Shown: one piece after another, positions 24,400-35,640 of the stretch | Numbering within the stretch: position 1 is the stretch's first letter | Layout of the letters: every line of letters begins with the position of its first letter | DNA from: Talpa occidentalis | Lineage: Eukaryota > Chordata > Mammalia > Eulipotyphla > Talpidae | Direction of reading: 5' to 3' | DNA: 64,000 nucleotides | Assembly: GCF_014898055.3 (NCBI RefSeq) | Contig: NW_023604295.1 | Location: forward strand, 93,201,591-93,265,590 | Program-made: the position numbers and the translations under genes | The notes under the pieces: generated by a model | Database searches by the model: none | The model's input: only the letters and a program-made list of their open reading frames with translations | Told to the model about the DNA's origin: nothing

Positions 24400-24686
24400 T
24401 AAAATATTTATTTATTTATTTGTGATATAAGAACTGGGGTACAGGCCAGAGGTGTGTGTGTGGGGGGGGGGGTAAGAGGATTCACCAGAGACAGAATGGG
24501 AAACAGAACAGGTGGATTGACTGAAATACACTGCTGAGGGGAGCAGCAGGGAAAGTCAGGGGAAGTCTGTTGCGCTATGTGGGTCACCTCCCTGACCGGG
24601 GATTGAAGTCTTGCTGCAGTGGCTGTGGATAACTTCATTGCTTCATAGTGCTGCATCTTACCCCCTTGCACCACCAGGGAGGCCCC
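24400..24686 (-). repeat. SINE, older subfamily; first unit of a dimer
   Basis: Complete minus-strand SINE with head GGGGCCTCCCTGGTGG and tail ATAAATAAATAAATATTTTA. Its 5' end adjoins AGAATGAATTAATTT (24687-24701), matching AGAATGAACTAATTT (24119-24133) on the far side of the other unit. The pair is thus bounded by one duplication. A GGGGGGGGGG run lies inside near 24461-24471. Confidence 0.9.
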
Positions 24687-24701
24687 AGAATGAATTAATT
24701 T

Positions 24702-27700
24702 ATAGATATATTTCCATCGCAATTAAGGAGACAGAATTTACCCATTTTAGTGGTCTCCCTAGAAAATGTTGCCTAAGATAAAAAGAAAAAGTAGGTTGAA
24801 GCATATTTAAGTTATGTCTCAGTAATGTCACAGCAACTAATTGAAGAATGAAAGCATCAAGAAATCATTGCTTTATTTTGCTTACATGATAAAAACCAGT
24901 CTAACTCTTCAACATATTAAATTGGTCATTTTGACATTATATAGATAAAAACCTTGTTTATCTAATTTGGGAGTTAATTTCCTTTTCTCTTTCCTTAGCA
25001 ACCTGGTTTCCTTTTGTTTATTATTCAATCATTATTAATTTCTACTTGGTGATCAGGTATAATTTAGGTAATATAAGTATGATTTCAAAGTGATTAACCC
25101 TGCATTATATGGTAATGAAATTCTTTTGCCCTCAAAATATTATGTGATTTAAAAAGTTAATGGGCATGGAAATTGGAATTATGTGAAAAGCACAGGCTAT
25201 GAAGAAACAGATTTTTTTTTAAAGAAATGGATTAATTTGTTAGTTTATTTAAAGTAGTTTGTTAGTGGTTGCCACTGGTGAATAAAATACTGCCTTAATT
25301 GACAGCAAATGCTGTTTGTTAAAACTAGCACAAGCTATGGTAAAATGCAAAACAAAGAATACTTGTATTAATGCTTTGGATATAGGGTGGTGATAAAAAA
25401 AGGATAAGACCTGTGGATAAATGACAAAGATTTCTTGGAAGGGATTTGCTAATTAAACACACTAATACTGTCCCTTGGCAATATGTTAGTTTAACTAACG
25501 CTTCCTTAGAGGATGTTTTCTAGAAGACAAGAACTTATACACTGCCTTTATTTTAGAACATTTAGATCATCAAATCTAGATAATGAAATAATAATTTCTT
25601 TTCAAGAGAACATTATAATCAACTTTCTCTTATAAATGTTCTTCAGAATGACCTTGGTATTATCTTGGGTATTGCAATATCTCCTGTGCCTATTTTAGTA
25701 TAGTAATTTTGGAATTGTATTTCTTTTCAGATGTTTAAAGAAGAATATAATTTCCTTCTGGTATCTCCTTGCTTATTTCTCATTCTGTAAATAAACATTT
25801 TAAATATCAGTAGAATGAGAAAAACACCTTTTTCTTGCCTCAGTGATGCCCCCCCCCCCATGTAGAAGAGTTGTCTTATTTACTTTAAAGTTAAAGTGAA
25901 GAAGCACACTGCTCTCTCTGGGGAAAGCCATCTTACATTCCCTGAGGAAATGGCAATAGGCTGGTTCAAGTTCACTCAATTTGAGGTTGCAGTTGAAGTA
26001 AATAGATTGTTAATGAGTTTTGCTATTTATCTTTGTTTTGTTTTGGCCTAAGTCGATGAAGATAAGCAGTCAAGATGATGAGCAGCAGGTCTTGGCTGAT
26101 TCTATTGAAAATCTAATTAAAAGGTTTTTCTCATCTTAGGTTATATTGGAATTCTAAAATGTAAGGATGCTTCCATTAGTTAGGACAACCATAATTCAAA
26201 GCACTGCTAGGAAAAGAAGTGGTGTTTAATTGCTTGTCAATAGGCTATTGTTTAATGTTATTCACCCCAAATCAAACTTGTTCAAAGGCAAATGTTCATG
26301 CTTTTATTAGCTGTACTCTGTGACATGCATGGCATTCAAATAAACTAAGGACAAATAAATCAAAGAGAACAGATTTTAATCACAGCATCTACTCTTTCTG
26401 GGCATCTATGATATATAAAAGATCCCTTTTTATTAAAAACCTCAATAAATAAAATAAATTATTTGCCCTTAAGCTGAAAACACTACTACTTCATTATTGT
26501 TGTGCATGTGGAAAACTAGAACTTTTTAGTTTCATAAATTACAGTGTTTATAATTATACAAGGTATACTGTAATTATACATGTGCCTTTACATACACTCT
26601 TCTCTTTAGAGAGAGATTATATTTAGTTTAACTTTGCATGCTTATCAAAGCTAAATGATAACATAAAGCATGTACTTCCTAAAGTGTGGAGACCAAATTA
26701 ATTTATGGATAGATAGAAATTTTGGAGGTTTGCTTATAATCAGAAAAGTCAGACTGAGCAAACAAGAATTTGTTCTTGACTTATGACAGAACATCTTTCT
26801 TAAATTTTTATGTTCCCCCTTTATTTACTTAAAGTTTTTCATTTTAATTAATCTAAAAAGTAAAATGGAAGATGGTCCCATTTACTAAGTGGATTTTAAG
26901 GGAGATTAAGGGATATTATATTTTTATAGGGGATATTAAGAAATTACATATTTTGCTTTTTCTGAATTCCTTTGGGCAAATACAAATCTAGAGAGCATCT
27001 ATTATATGTAAAACAATTTAGAGATTCATTAATTGTGCTCACAGATTTCTACCCTCAATAAATTTCCTGCCTGTCATGGGAGATAAGATAGTACACAGCT
27101 GAATAACTTAAATTACAAAGTCATACTCTAATAGTAGTGTAAATAGAATTGCATGTTAGCCTCCATCTTTTCAATGACACCATTAGCTCGTGGCATTTTG
27201 TTACTCCTTAAACAGTTTTGATTTTTAAGTCATTGTATCATTTAAGGAATAGAATTTTGAAAATACATATTAATATGTCATATGTATTGATGTAATATTC
27301 AATCTGAATGATAAAGAAATAGGTATAATTCAAGTGGAGTATCATGATAATTTATGATAAAAAGTGACCACTTATTTATAAGAACATTGATAAACAGATA
27401 TATGAGGCAAAGATAGATAAAAGCCTAATTGTACTCAGAGGTCCAGACGCAAAAACTTCTGAAGCAGTATAAATACGGGAGGTGAAATAAAACAGTAAGA
27501 TAAGTTTTCAAATCCATGTTCTGGGGTTTCTGGTACTTTCTCAGGAAATGGTCTCTAATGCCAGATGCTTTGACAGAGAATCAGCCCCATTAGCCACAAA
27601 GAAAGTTTGCCCCAAATGTTGCAGCTCTGTGCTGTTCTTCCAAATACGATCTGAGAAGTTCCAAACTCTCCCCATGTTTTTTTACAACCAAAGTTGTTTC

Positions 27701-28005
27701 TATTTAATAATGTTTTACTTTTTTGTTAAAACATTTTAGTGACAACTAATACATTATTTTTACAAAAAGAACTGCAATAAACCAATGGTGTTTATTTCAA
27801 TGAATGGTTCATAAAATAGAAATAAAATGCTCTATTTTACATATAAGTTTCAAAATTTGCCATTTCTGTAATGTGTTGAATATTCACCGGAAGTGTCTAG
27901 GTTGAGTTACTGATTATTATCATCAGAGCCTATTCAGCAATACTTGTGTGATAGAATCTTAAAATTGCTAATCTTCCACATCATCTCCTTAAGAATTCTT
28001 TTTTC
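24702..28005. other. 3.3-kb repeat-poor stretch, candidate conserved non-coding DNA
   Basis: No SINE, young L1 or obvious LTR. 25960-26360 has dense homeodomain-, SOX- and GATA-like words (CTAATTAAAAGG, CTATTGTTTAA, AGATAAGCA). No exon is supported. Conservation is inferred, not seen. Confidence 0.4.
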
Positions 28006-28009
28006 ATTC

Positions 28010-29520
28010 CATTATTTTTTACTGAGGAAACATTGATTCACAACACTGTAGATGATTTAGGAGTATAGGTTCACAACTCCCCAACTCTATGTACCACACC
28101 TCACCCTCCACAAAAGCAACCATAATCATCTACCATAGACTGCTGGGCCCCTATACCCATTTGTTCACCACCATGTTCCTCCTCTGGTAGCTTCAATTCT
28201 AGTCATTTCTAATTTATAGCCATTTCAAACATTTCTAATGTTTGTTTTGGTTTAGTTTTAACTGTTTCTTTAATTTCAAAATAAGAGTGAAATCATTTAG
28301 CATTTGTCTTTCTTACTCCAGCTTATTTCACTTAGCATAACCCCTCTGGTTCCATCCATGCAGTTGCAAATGCAAGATTTCATCTTTTTTTATAGCTGAG
28401 TAGTATTAATTCTATTGGGCATATATGTTGCTGGAATTGACTGATTCATGTGCTCAGCACACAGCAGAAAACTGATCACCAATTTTCTGAGGCGTGATAA
28501 TTTCTGGAATTCACTGGTGGGAGGCAATTCTCAAGTCTATTGCATCAATTGAGGGGCTACACTTTTTTTATATAGGTATATTTACCTGTAGAAAAGCAGG
28601 GAACCTAAGGAAATCTTTGGGAAGAGAGTCACTGTCACTGTTCATTGTGGATTTGTGGACAAGCAGGATACGTAATCAAGGTTTATGGGGCCTTGGATTC
28701 ACATCTGCATAAAGCCTTGCTCTAATGGCTTGGTAGTTTCCTGAAGAAAAAAAATAATCTTTATCCCACAGTCATCCATTTTTGATATGCAAACTGAGAG
28801 GTAGGTTAATGTATGCCCAGAAGATTAATTTTCATTTTCCTGATAATAAGTGATGATGAGCATCTGGCATGTGCTTGTTGGCCATCTGCATGTCCTCTTT
28901 GCAGAATTGTCTTTTAAGCTCTTGTATCCACTTTTTGATATGGCCATTTTTTTTTTTTTTTTCTGTTGAGCAGTATGAGTTATTTGTACTTCTTGGATAT
29001 GAACCCTTGGTTGGATATATGATATGCAAATATTTTCACCCATTTGTTGGAGTTTTTTTTTTTCTTTTTTTGATAGTTTCTAATGCAAGCAGAAGTTTTC
29101 CAGTTTTATATAGGCCCATTTGTTTATTTTTGCTTTTGTTTCCCTTGTTACTGGAGTGGAATTCCCAAAGATAATACTGAAGACAATGCTTCAGGAATAT
29201 TTTGCTATCATTCTCTTCTATGTATTTTATAGGTTCAGGTCTTATGACCAAGTCTTTAATACATTTTGAGTTAATTTTGTGTATGATGTGTGATAGTAGT
29301 CTTGTTTCAATCTTTTGCATACAACTAATTTTGCTTATGTCTACTTTTCCTAACACTATCTATTGAAGATAATTTCCTTTCCCATTGTGTATTCATGGCT
29401 ACTTTCTCATTGATTAACTGTCTATATGAGTTTGGGTATATTGCTGAGTATTAACTCTATTCTTTGGCCTGTGTGTCCAATTTTATTACAATACAATACT
29501 ATTTTGATTACTATAGTTTT
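28010..29520 (-). mobile_element. old L1, 3' segment (split by young L1)
   Basis: The minus strand carries an L1 3'UTR and ORF2 C-terminal sequence: counterparts of GCAACTGCATGGATGGAACCAGAGG near 28350, and TGGCATATCAAAAAGTGGATACAAG near 28940. Frames are heavily broken. 28440-28790 does not fit the L1 order and may be a separate insertion or strong divergence. It continues at 36101 after the young L1. Confidence 0.8.
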
Positions 29521-29589
29521 TTTTTTAATAATAAATTTTATTTTTATATTCCCCATACAATTGAAGCCCCCCATTCTGACCCCAATCCC

Positions 29590-29611
29590 TCCCCTCCCAC
29601 CCCCGCCCCCC
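29590..29611 (-). promoter_or_regulatory. G-quadruplex-prone tract in L1 3'UTR
   Basis: On the minus strand five G-runs of three to six bases are separated by single bases. Such polypurine tracts are typical of mammalian L1 3'UTRs. Confidence 0.7.
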
Positions 29612-29691
29612 TAAAAGTGTCTCTGGTTCGTAGTTTTTTGTTGATTTTGATTTTCACTTTCTTATAGTTATTCGTTTTCCTGGTCCCTTAT

Positions 29692-32600
29692 TTAAGTTTT
29701 CGAGATTCCTGCTATGAGTGAGACCATCCGGTATTTTTCTTTTTCTTTTTGGCTTATTTCACTGAGCATGATCCCTTCCAGTGCCATCCATGTTGCGGCA
29801 AATTGCATGTGTTTATCTTTTTTGAATGCTGAGTAATATTCCATGGTATATATGTACCACATCTTCTTGATCCAGTCATCTATTTTTGGGCATTTGGGTT
29901 GTTTCCAAAGCTTAGCTATTGTAAACAGTGCTGCTATAAACATAGGGGTGCAGGTGTTCTTTGGAATGGATGTTTCTGTGTCCTTTGGGTAAATACCTAG
30001 GAGTGGAATTGCTGGATCATATGGAAGCTCTATGTTTAGTAGGTCCAGAAATCTCCACACAGCTCTCCACAGTGGTTGGACCAGTTTGCACTCCCACCAA
30101 CAGTGCAGAAGAGTTCCTTTTTCTCCACACCCTCGCCAACATTTGTTGTTGCTAGTTTTTTTAATATGTGCCATTCTCACTGGTGTAAGATGGTATCTCA
30201 TGGTAGTTTTGATTTGCATTTCCCTGATGACAAGTGATGTTGAACATTTTTTCATGTCTGTTGGCCATTTGCATTTCCTCTTCAGAGAAGTTTCTTTTTA
30301 GCTCTTCTGCCCATTTTTGATTGGATTATTTTCTTTGTTGTTGTTGAGTCTCATCAGCTCTTTGCAGATTTTTGTGATCAGTCCTTTATCATTAGTGTTG
30401 GGTGCAAAAATGTTCTCCCAGTTGGTGGGGTTTCTCTTTGTTTTGGTTATTGTCTCTTTTGCTGTGCAGAAGCTCTTTAATTTGATGTAGTCCCAGCTGT
30501 TTATCTTTGCCTTCACTATCACTGCTTTGGGTGATGTGTCTGTAAAGATGTCTTTGATGTGCAAATCACGTAGTGTTTCGCCTATATTTCCTTCTATATA
30601 TTTTATGGTTTCAGGTCTTATGTCTAGTTCTTTAATCCATTTTGAGTTGATTTTTGTGTATGGTGTGAGGTAGTGGTCAAGCTTCATTCTTTTGCACGTA
30701 GCGACCCAGTTTTCCCAGCACCATTTATTGAACAAACTTTCTTTGCTCCAATGCATAGTCTTTGCTCCTTTGTAAAAGATTAGTTGACCATAAATCTGAG
30801 GGTTTATTTTTAGATTTTCTATTCGATTCCATTGGTCTGTATGTCTGTTCTTGTTCCAATACCATGCAGTTTTGATGATTAGGGCTTTGTAGTAGAGTTT
30901 GAAGTCTGGGAGTGTGATGCCTCCATTCCCTTCTTTTTTTTTCAGGAGAGCTTTGGCTATTCGGGGTTTTTTGTGATTCCATATGAATTTCATCAATAAT
31001 TGTTCTATTTCTTTGAAGAATGACATTGAAATTTTGATTGGAATAGCATTGAATCTGTATATTGCTTTTGGAAGGATGGCCATTTTAATAATGTTTATTC
31101 TTCCAATCCATGAGCAGGGGATGTCTTTCCATTTCTTGTGTCTTCTTCTATTTCTTTTAACAGTGTTTTATAGTTTTCTTTGTATAGGTCCTTTACCTCT
31201 TTTGTTAGATTTATTCCCATATATTTGATTTTTTTTGTTTCAATAAAAAAAGGGATGGTTTTTTTGATTTCTTCTTCTTCAGATTTATTGTTTGTGTATA
31301 GGAAGGCTACTGACTTTTGCGCGTTGGTTTTGTATCCTGCCACTTTACTGAACTGATTGATGAGTTGAATTAGTTTTTCTGTGGACTTTTTGGGGTTCTC
31401 TATGTATATTATCATATCATCTGCAAATAGTGATAGTTTGACTTCTTCTTTTCCTATTTGGATTCCTTGGATGTCTTTCTCTTGTCTTATTGCTCTGGCT
31501 AGGACTTCCAGTATTATATTGAAAAGCAGTGGTGAGAGTGGACATCCTTGTCTTGTTCCAGATCTTAATGGAATTGCTTTCAGCTTTTCACCATTGAGAA
31601 TGATACTGGCTGTTGGCTTGTCATAGATGGCCTTTATGATGTTGAGGTATGTTCCTTGTATCCCAAGAATTTCAAGGGCTTTTATCATGAATGGGTGTTG
31701 CACTTTGTCGAAAGCTTTCTCAGCATCTATTGATATTATCATATGGTTTTTATATTTCTTTTTGTTGATGTGTTGGATAACGTTGATTGATTTTCGGATG
31801 TTAAACCATCCTTGTGTCCCTGGAATGAATCCTACTTGGTCTTGGTGAATTATCTTATGGATACATTGTTGGATTCTGATAGCTAAAATTTTATTGAGGA
31901 TTTTTGCATCAGTGTTCATTAGGGAGATTGGCCTGTAGTTTTCCTTTTTTGTGTTGTCCTTGTTTGGTTTTGGTATTAGTGTAATGTTGGCTTCATAGAA
32001 CGTGTTTGGTATTGTCCCTTCCTTCTCAATTTTTTGGAAGAGTTTGTGAAGAATAGGCACTAATTCGTCTCTGAATGTCTGGAAGAATTCATTTGTAAAT
32101 CCATCAGGTCCTGGGCTTTTGTTTTTGGGGAGGTTTTTGATTACCATTTCAATTTCGCTAATTGTAATTGGTCTGTTTAGGTGTTCTATTTCTTCTTTAT
32201 CTAGCTTTGGGTGATTGTAGAGTTGTAGGAATTTGTCCATCTCCTCTAGATTGTTAAACTTGTTTCCATATAACTGTTCATAGAAGTTACTGATTATTCT
32301 TTTGATTTCTGCTGTGTCCGTTGTGATTTCTCCTCTTTCATTGATGATCCTGTTTATTTGTGCTTTCTCCCTTTTTCCTTTGTGAGCCTGGCTAGGGGTT
32401 TGTCTATTTTATTGATTTTTTTCAAAGAACCAGCTCTTGGTTTCATTGATCTTTTGGATTGTTTTTTTAGTTTCAATTTCATTTATTTCTGCTTTGGTTT
32501 TTATTATTTCTTTTCTTCTACTGGTTTTGGGGTTTTTTTGTTGTTCTTTTTCTAGATCTTTGAGCTTCGAGATTAGGTTGTTTCTTTGAGATCTTTCTTG

Positions 32601-33524
32601 TTTCTTGATGTGAGCTTCTATTGCTATATATTTTCCTCTTATTACTGCTTTTGCTGCATCCCATACATTTAGGATATTGGTGTCCTCCTTGTCGTTCAAT
32701 TCAAAAAAATTTTTAATTTCTTCTTTCATCTCCTCATTAGTCCAGTGGTCTTCCAGTAGTGTGGTTTTTAATCTCCATGAGGTAGGAAAGTTCCTTGCCT
32801 TCTTTTTATGGTTTATTTCTAGTTTGATGCCTTCATGGTCAGAAAAGATGGTTGATATGATTTCAATCTTGGTGTATCTGTTGATGTTTGTCTTGTGCCC
32901 CAGTATGTGATCGATCCTGGAGAATGATCCGTGTGCGCTTGAGAAAAATGTGTACTCCGTTTTTTTGGGGTTTAGTGTTCTATAGATGTCTGTTAAGCCC
33001 AATTGCTCTAGGTCCTTATTTAGAGCTTTGGTTTCTTTACTTATTTTTTGTCTTGTTGATCTATCCATTGTTGATAGTGGTGTGTTGAAGTCTCCCACTA
33101 CGTATGTGTTTTCTCTGATGTCTGTTTTCAGAGAGGACAACATTTGTCTGATATATTTTGGTGCTCCTTCGTTTGGTGAGTATATGTTAATGAGTGTTAT
33201 TTCTTCTTGAAACATTGTCCCCTTGATCATAATGTAGTGACCATTGGGGTCTCTTTTTATCTTTTTGAGTTTGAAATCTGTTTTATCTGATATAAGTATA
33301 GCTGTTCCTGCTTTCTTTTTTGGTCCATTTGCTTGTAGGATTGTTTTCCATCCTTTAACTTTGAGCCTATTTTTATCTTTTGTAGCTAAATGTGTTTCCT
33401 GGAGACAGCAAAAGGTTGGGTTTTGTTTCTTAATCCAGGCTGCAACTCTGTGTCTTTTTATTGAAGAGTTTAGTCCATTTACATTTAGAGTTAATATTGA
33501 TATGTTAGCATCTGTATTTGCCAT
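29692..33524 (-). pseudogene. L1 ORF2 (endonuclease-reverse transcriptase), frameshifted
   Basis: ORF2p nicks target DNA and reverse-transcribes L1 RNA in place. Start MANTDANISILTLNVNGLNS at 33524. The endonuclease domain (first ~240 residues) shows QETHL, NIYSPN, GDFNTPLS, SRIDHILG and SDHEGIKL. The RT domain includes [35 protein letters not shown] and FADD (31416-31427). The C-terminus keeps [18 protein letters not shown]. Breaks: an extra A in an A-run near 32414 and a missing base near 32372 cancel out but leave a stop (32409-32411). One base is lost near 31136. A 1-nt loss near 30315 and a 2-nt loss near 30255 again cancel but leave a stop at 30298-30300. Total span is about 1,277 codons, normal for L1. 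Confidence 0.95.
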
Positions 33525-33601
33525 TGTGTTTGTCTTTCCTTTGATTTTATTTATTTATTCTTTTAATAACTTTTTTTTTTTGGGGGGGCCTTCTTTCATT
33601 G

Positions 33602-34714
33602 TTATTCGTCCCTCTGAGGTTCTGGCTTTAGGACTCCTTGTAGTATTTTTTGGAGTGGGGGTTTAGTTGTAATGAAATTCCGGAGTTTCTGTTTGTCTGG
33701 GAAGGTCCATATTCTTTCTTCAAAGAGGAAGGAGAGCTTTGCGGGATAGAGAATTCTTGGTTGGCATCTGTTTTCTTGGAGTCTGTTGACTATGTCCCGC
33801 CACTCTCTCCTTGCCCGTAGTGTTTCTTCGGAGAAGTCTGATGTCAGCCTGATTAGCTTTTCTTTGAATGTTATCTGTTTCTTCCCTCTTGCCAGCTTCA
33901 TTATTTTTTCCTTGTCCTGGATTCTTGGGAGCTTTACTATTATGTGTCTTGCTGTGTTTTTCCTTTCGTCGTGGAAGTTTGGTGTTCTTCTTGCTTCTTG
34001 TATATCAATTTTCAGCTCCTTCTTCACATTTGGGAAGTTCTCTTCAATTATCTCTTTGAATATTTTCTCTGTTCCTACATCTCTCTCCTCTCCTTCTGGT
34101 ATTCCTATAACTCTTATATTTCCTTTCCTCATGGAGTCAGATAGTTCCCGAAGTCTTTCTTCGGTCTTTTTCCTTCGTACTTCTCTTTCCTTTTCTGTTT
34201 TGGTTCTTTTTATTTCTGTGTCTTCAAGAGTACTTATTCGTTCTTCCATTTCATCTATTCTGCTTTCATTGCTTTTCCCAGAATTCTTTAGTTCTTCCAT
34301 TAATTCTTTGATCTCCTGCATTTCTTTTACTTCCCTCTTTAGGGACTCAATTTCATTCTTCTGACCATTGTTTTCCCTCTTTAGGGACTCAATTTCATTC
34401 TTCTGATCGTTGATTATTTTTCCCTTATCATTGTTTTCCTTTATGACTTCTGTCAGTTTTTTAATCACGGCAATTTTAAATTCTCTTTCTGGAAGGCTCA
34501 GAAGTTCTTCCAAGTTACTGTTGTTGCAATCTGGGGGCTGGTTTTCTTTTTGTGGTGTGCTTTTTCCCTGGGGAGTTGCTAGGTTGCGTGTGGTTCTTCT
34601 CCTCCCTACTGTTTGTTTTCTAATTTGCCGTATGCGTTGGGACACTGTGTAGTTGGGACTGGCCGGCATCTTGGGTGAGCTTCTCTGCTCTCCTCTGGTT
34701 CTTCCAGGAGTCAT
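33602..34714 (-). CDS. L1 ORF1 protein (RNA-binding chaperone), intact
   Basis: ORF1p is the trimeric nucleic-acid chaperone that coats L1 RNA in the cytoplasm. The open frame is 370 codons. The likely start is the second Met (34669, MPASPNYTVSQR), giving 355 residues, near the usual mammalian size; the first Met (34714) falls in the 5'UTR repeat region. In the long numbering: basic N-terminus (25-60), coiled coil (about 75-190) with Lys/Glu-rich heptads, RRM from about 198 (NIRVIGIPEGEE), and C-terminal domain (ARREWRDIVNRL, ILYPAKLSF) to 370. Residues 104-117 and 118-131 are a near-exact 14-residue duplication. The stop is 77 nt before the ORF2 start, as in other L1s. Confidence 0.95.
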   Translation of the reverse strand: MTPGRTRGEQRSSPKMPASPNYTVSQRIRQIRKQTVGRRRTTRNLATPQGKSTPQKENQPPDCNNSNLEELLSLPEREFKIAVIKKLTEVIKENNDKGKIINDQKNEIESLKRENNGQKNEIESLKREVKEMQEIKELMEELKNSGKSNESRIDEMEERISTLEDTEIKRTKTEKEREVRRKKTEERLRELSDSMRKGNIRVIGIPEGEERDVGTEKIFKEIIEENFPNVKKELKIDIQEARRTPNFHDERKNTARHIIVKLPRIQDKEKIMKLARGKKQITFKEKLIRLTSDFSEETLRARREWRDIVNRLQENRCQPRILYPAKLSFLFEERIWTFPDKQKLRNFITTKPPLQKILQGVLKPEPQRDE

Positions 34715-34732
34715 CTGTCAGTTTCAAGCAGG

Positions 34733-35110
34733 CTTTACTGGAGAAAGGTCCCTGTTCTAAAATGCCGATGTGGGGACACACTCCCCTGTGCGCCTCGTCT
34801 GCCCCATCGGTGGGTTCCTGCTCCCCCTCTGGGCTTGGACTGCAGGCCAGAAGGGGTCTGGCGTGGGCGAACTTCCCCCGCTCACCTCTGGCTCCTGAGG
34901 AAGACTTCTGCAGGTAGTCTTTACTGAAGAAATGTCCCTGTTCTAAGATGGTGATGTGGGACACACTCCCTGCGCGTCCGGTCTCAGGCACACTCTTCTG
35001 TGCGCCTGGTCTGCCCCGGCTGTGGGTGCTCGCTCCCCCTGTGGGCTCAGACTACTGGTCGGAAGGGGCCCGGCGTGGGCTAACTCCCCAGCTGGCCACT
35101 GGCTCCTCTA
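34733..35110 (-). promoter_or_regulatory. two tandem ~186-bp units in L1 5'UTR
   Basis: The plus-strand phrase CTTTACTG..GAAA.GTCCCTGTTCTAA.ATG starts at 34733 and again at 34919. Each is followed in the same order by GGGACACACTCCC, GTGCGCCT..TCTGCCCC, GCTCCCCCTSTGGGCT and CTGGCTCCT. They lie just upstream of ORF1 on the minus strand, like promoter monomers of rodent L1s. Confidence 0.8.
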
Positions 35111-35490
35111 GGCACCTCTGCTGGCTTCAAGTCGCTAGGTGGCGCCAGAGATCTCTCCTGGAGCCCTTGGAGAGCTGATTTTCCACCCCGTGGGACAGGG
35201 AATAGAGCGGGAATGGTAGGGTAAACCTCAACGGCTTTGGTGTGCTGTGTCTGCCTTGTGCCTCACCGTCGTGGGGAACCCACGCCCCTAATTTCGTGCC
35301 CCAGGTGTCAGTTCCAAAGCCCTCAGTTCCAGGACTCAGGCTGTAGCCCAGTTCAGTGGCACGGGAATGGCGCCTTTTGAAACCCGCTCCCGTGCCTGGG
35401 CGCCTGGTTCCTGCTCACTCAGTGAGGGCCTCCGCGCGTCTCCCCGCAAGCCTAGGTCGCAGGCGCAGGGACCTGGGCAGCTGTGATCTG

Positions 35491-35640
35491 GATCCGCGTT
35501 TGCTTTTCAACTGCACTGCTTTTCAGCGCGCGATCCCGATTCCGATCCGCACTTGGTTTTCCAGCGCGCGGCTTTTCCGCGCAATCCTGATCCAGGTCTG
35601 CGCCTGCTTTTCCAGCGCGCCGCTTTTCCGAGCAAGCTTA
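35491..35640 (-). repeat. GC-rich ~52-bp tandem repeat in L1 5'UTR
   Basis: Three units begin near 35491, 35544 and 35595. They share GCTTTTCCAGCGCGC and GCTTTTCCGCGCAATCC-like words. CpG is dense. Confidence 0.7.

Noticed and set aside
28869..29174. 101-codon plus-strand open frame
   Set aside because: Antisense to old L1 ORF2 C-terminal sequence, Phe/Leu-rich complement of A-rich DNA.
31381..31848. Plus-strand open frames opposite ORF2
   Set aside because: Complement of L1 RT-coding sequence; similar antisense frames recur at 61517-61984 in the other copy.
33786..34364. 192-codon open frame on plus
   Set aside because: It lies antisense to the intact L1 ORF1 and is low-complexity (Ser/Phe/Leu-rich), as expected for the complement of a Lys/Glu-rich coiled coil.
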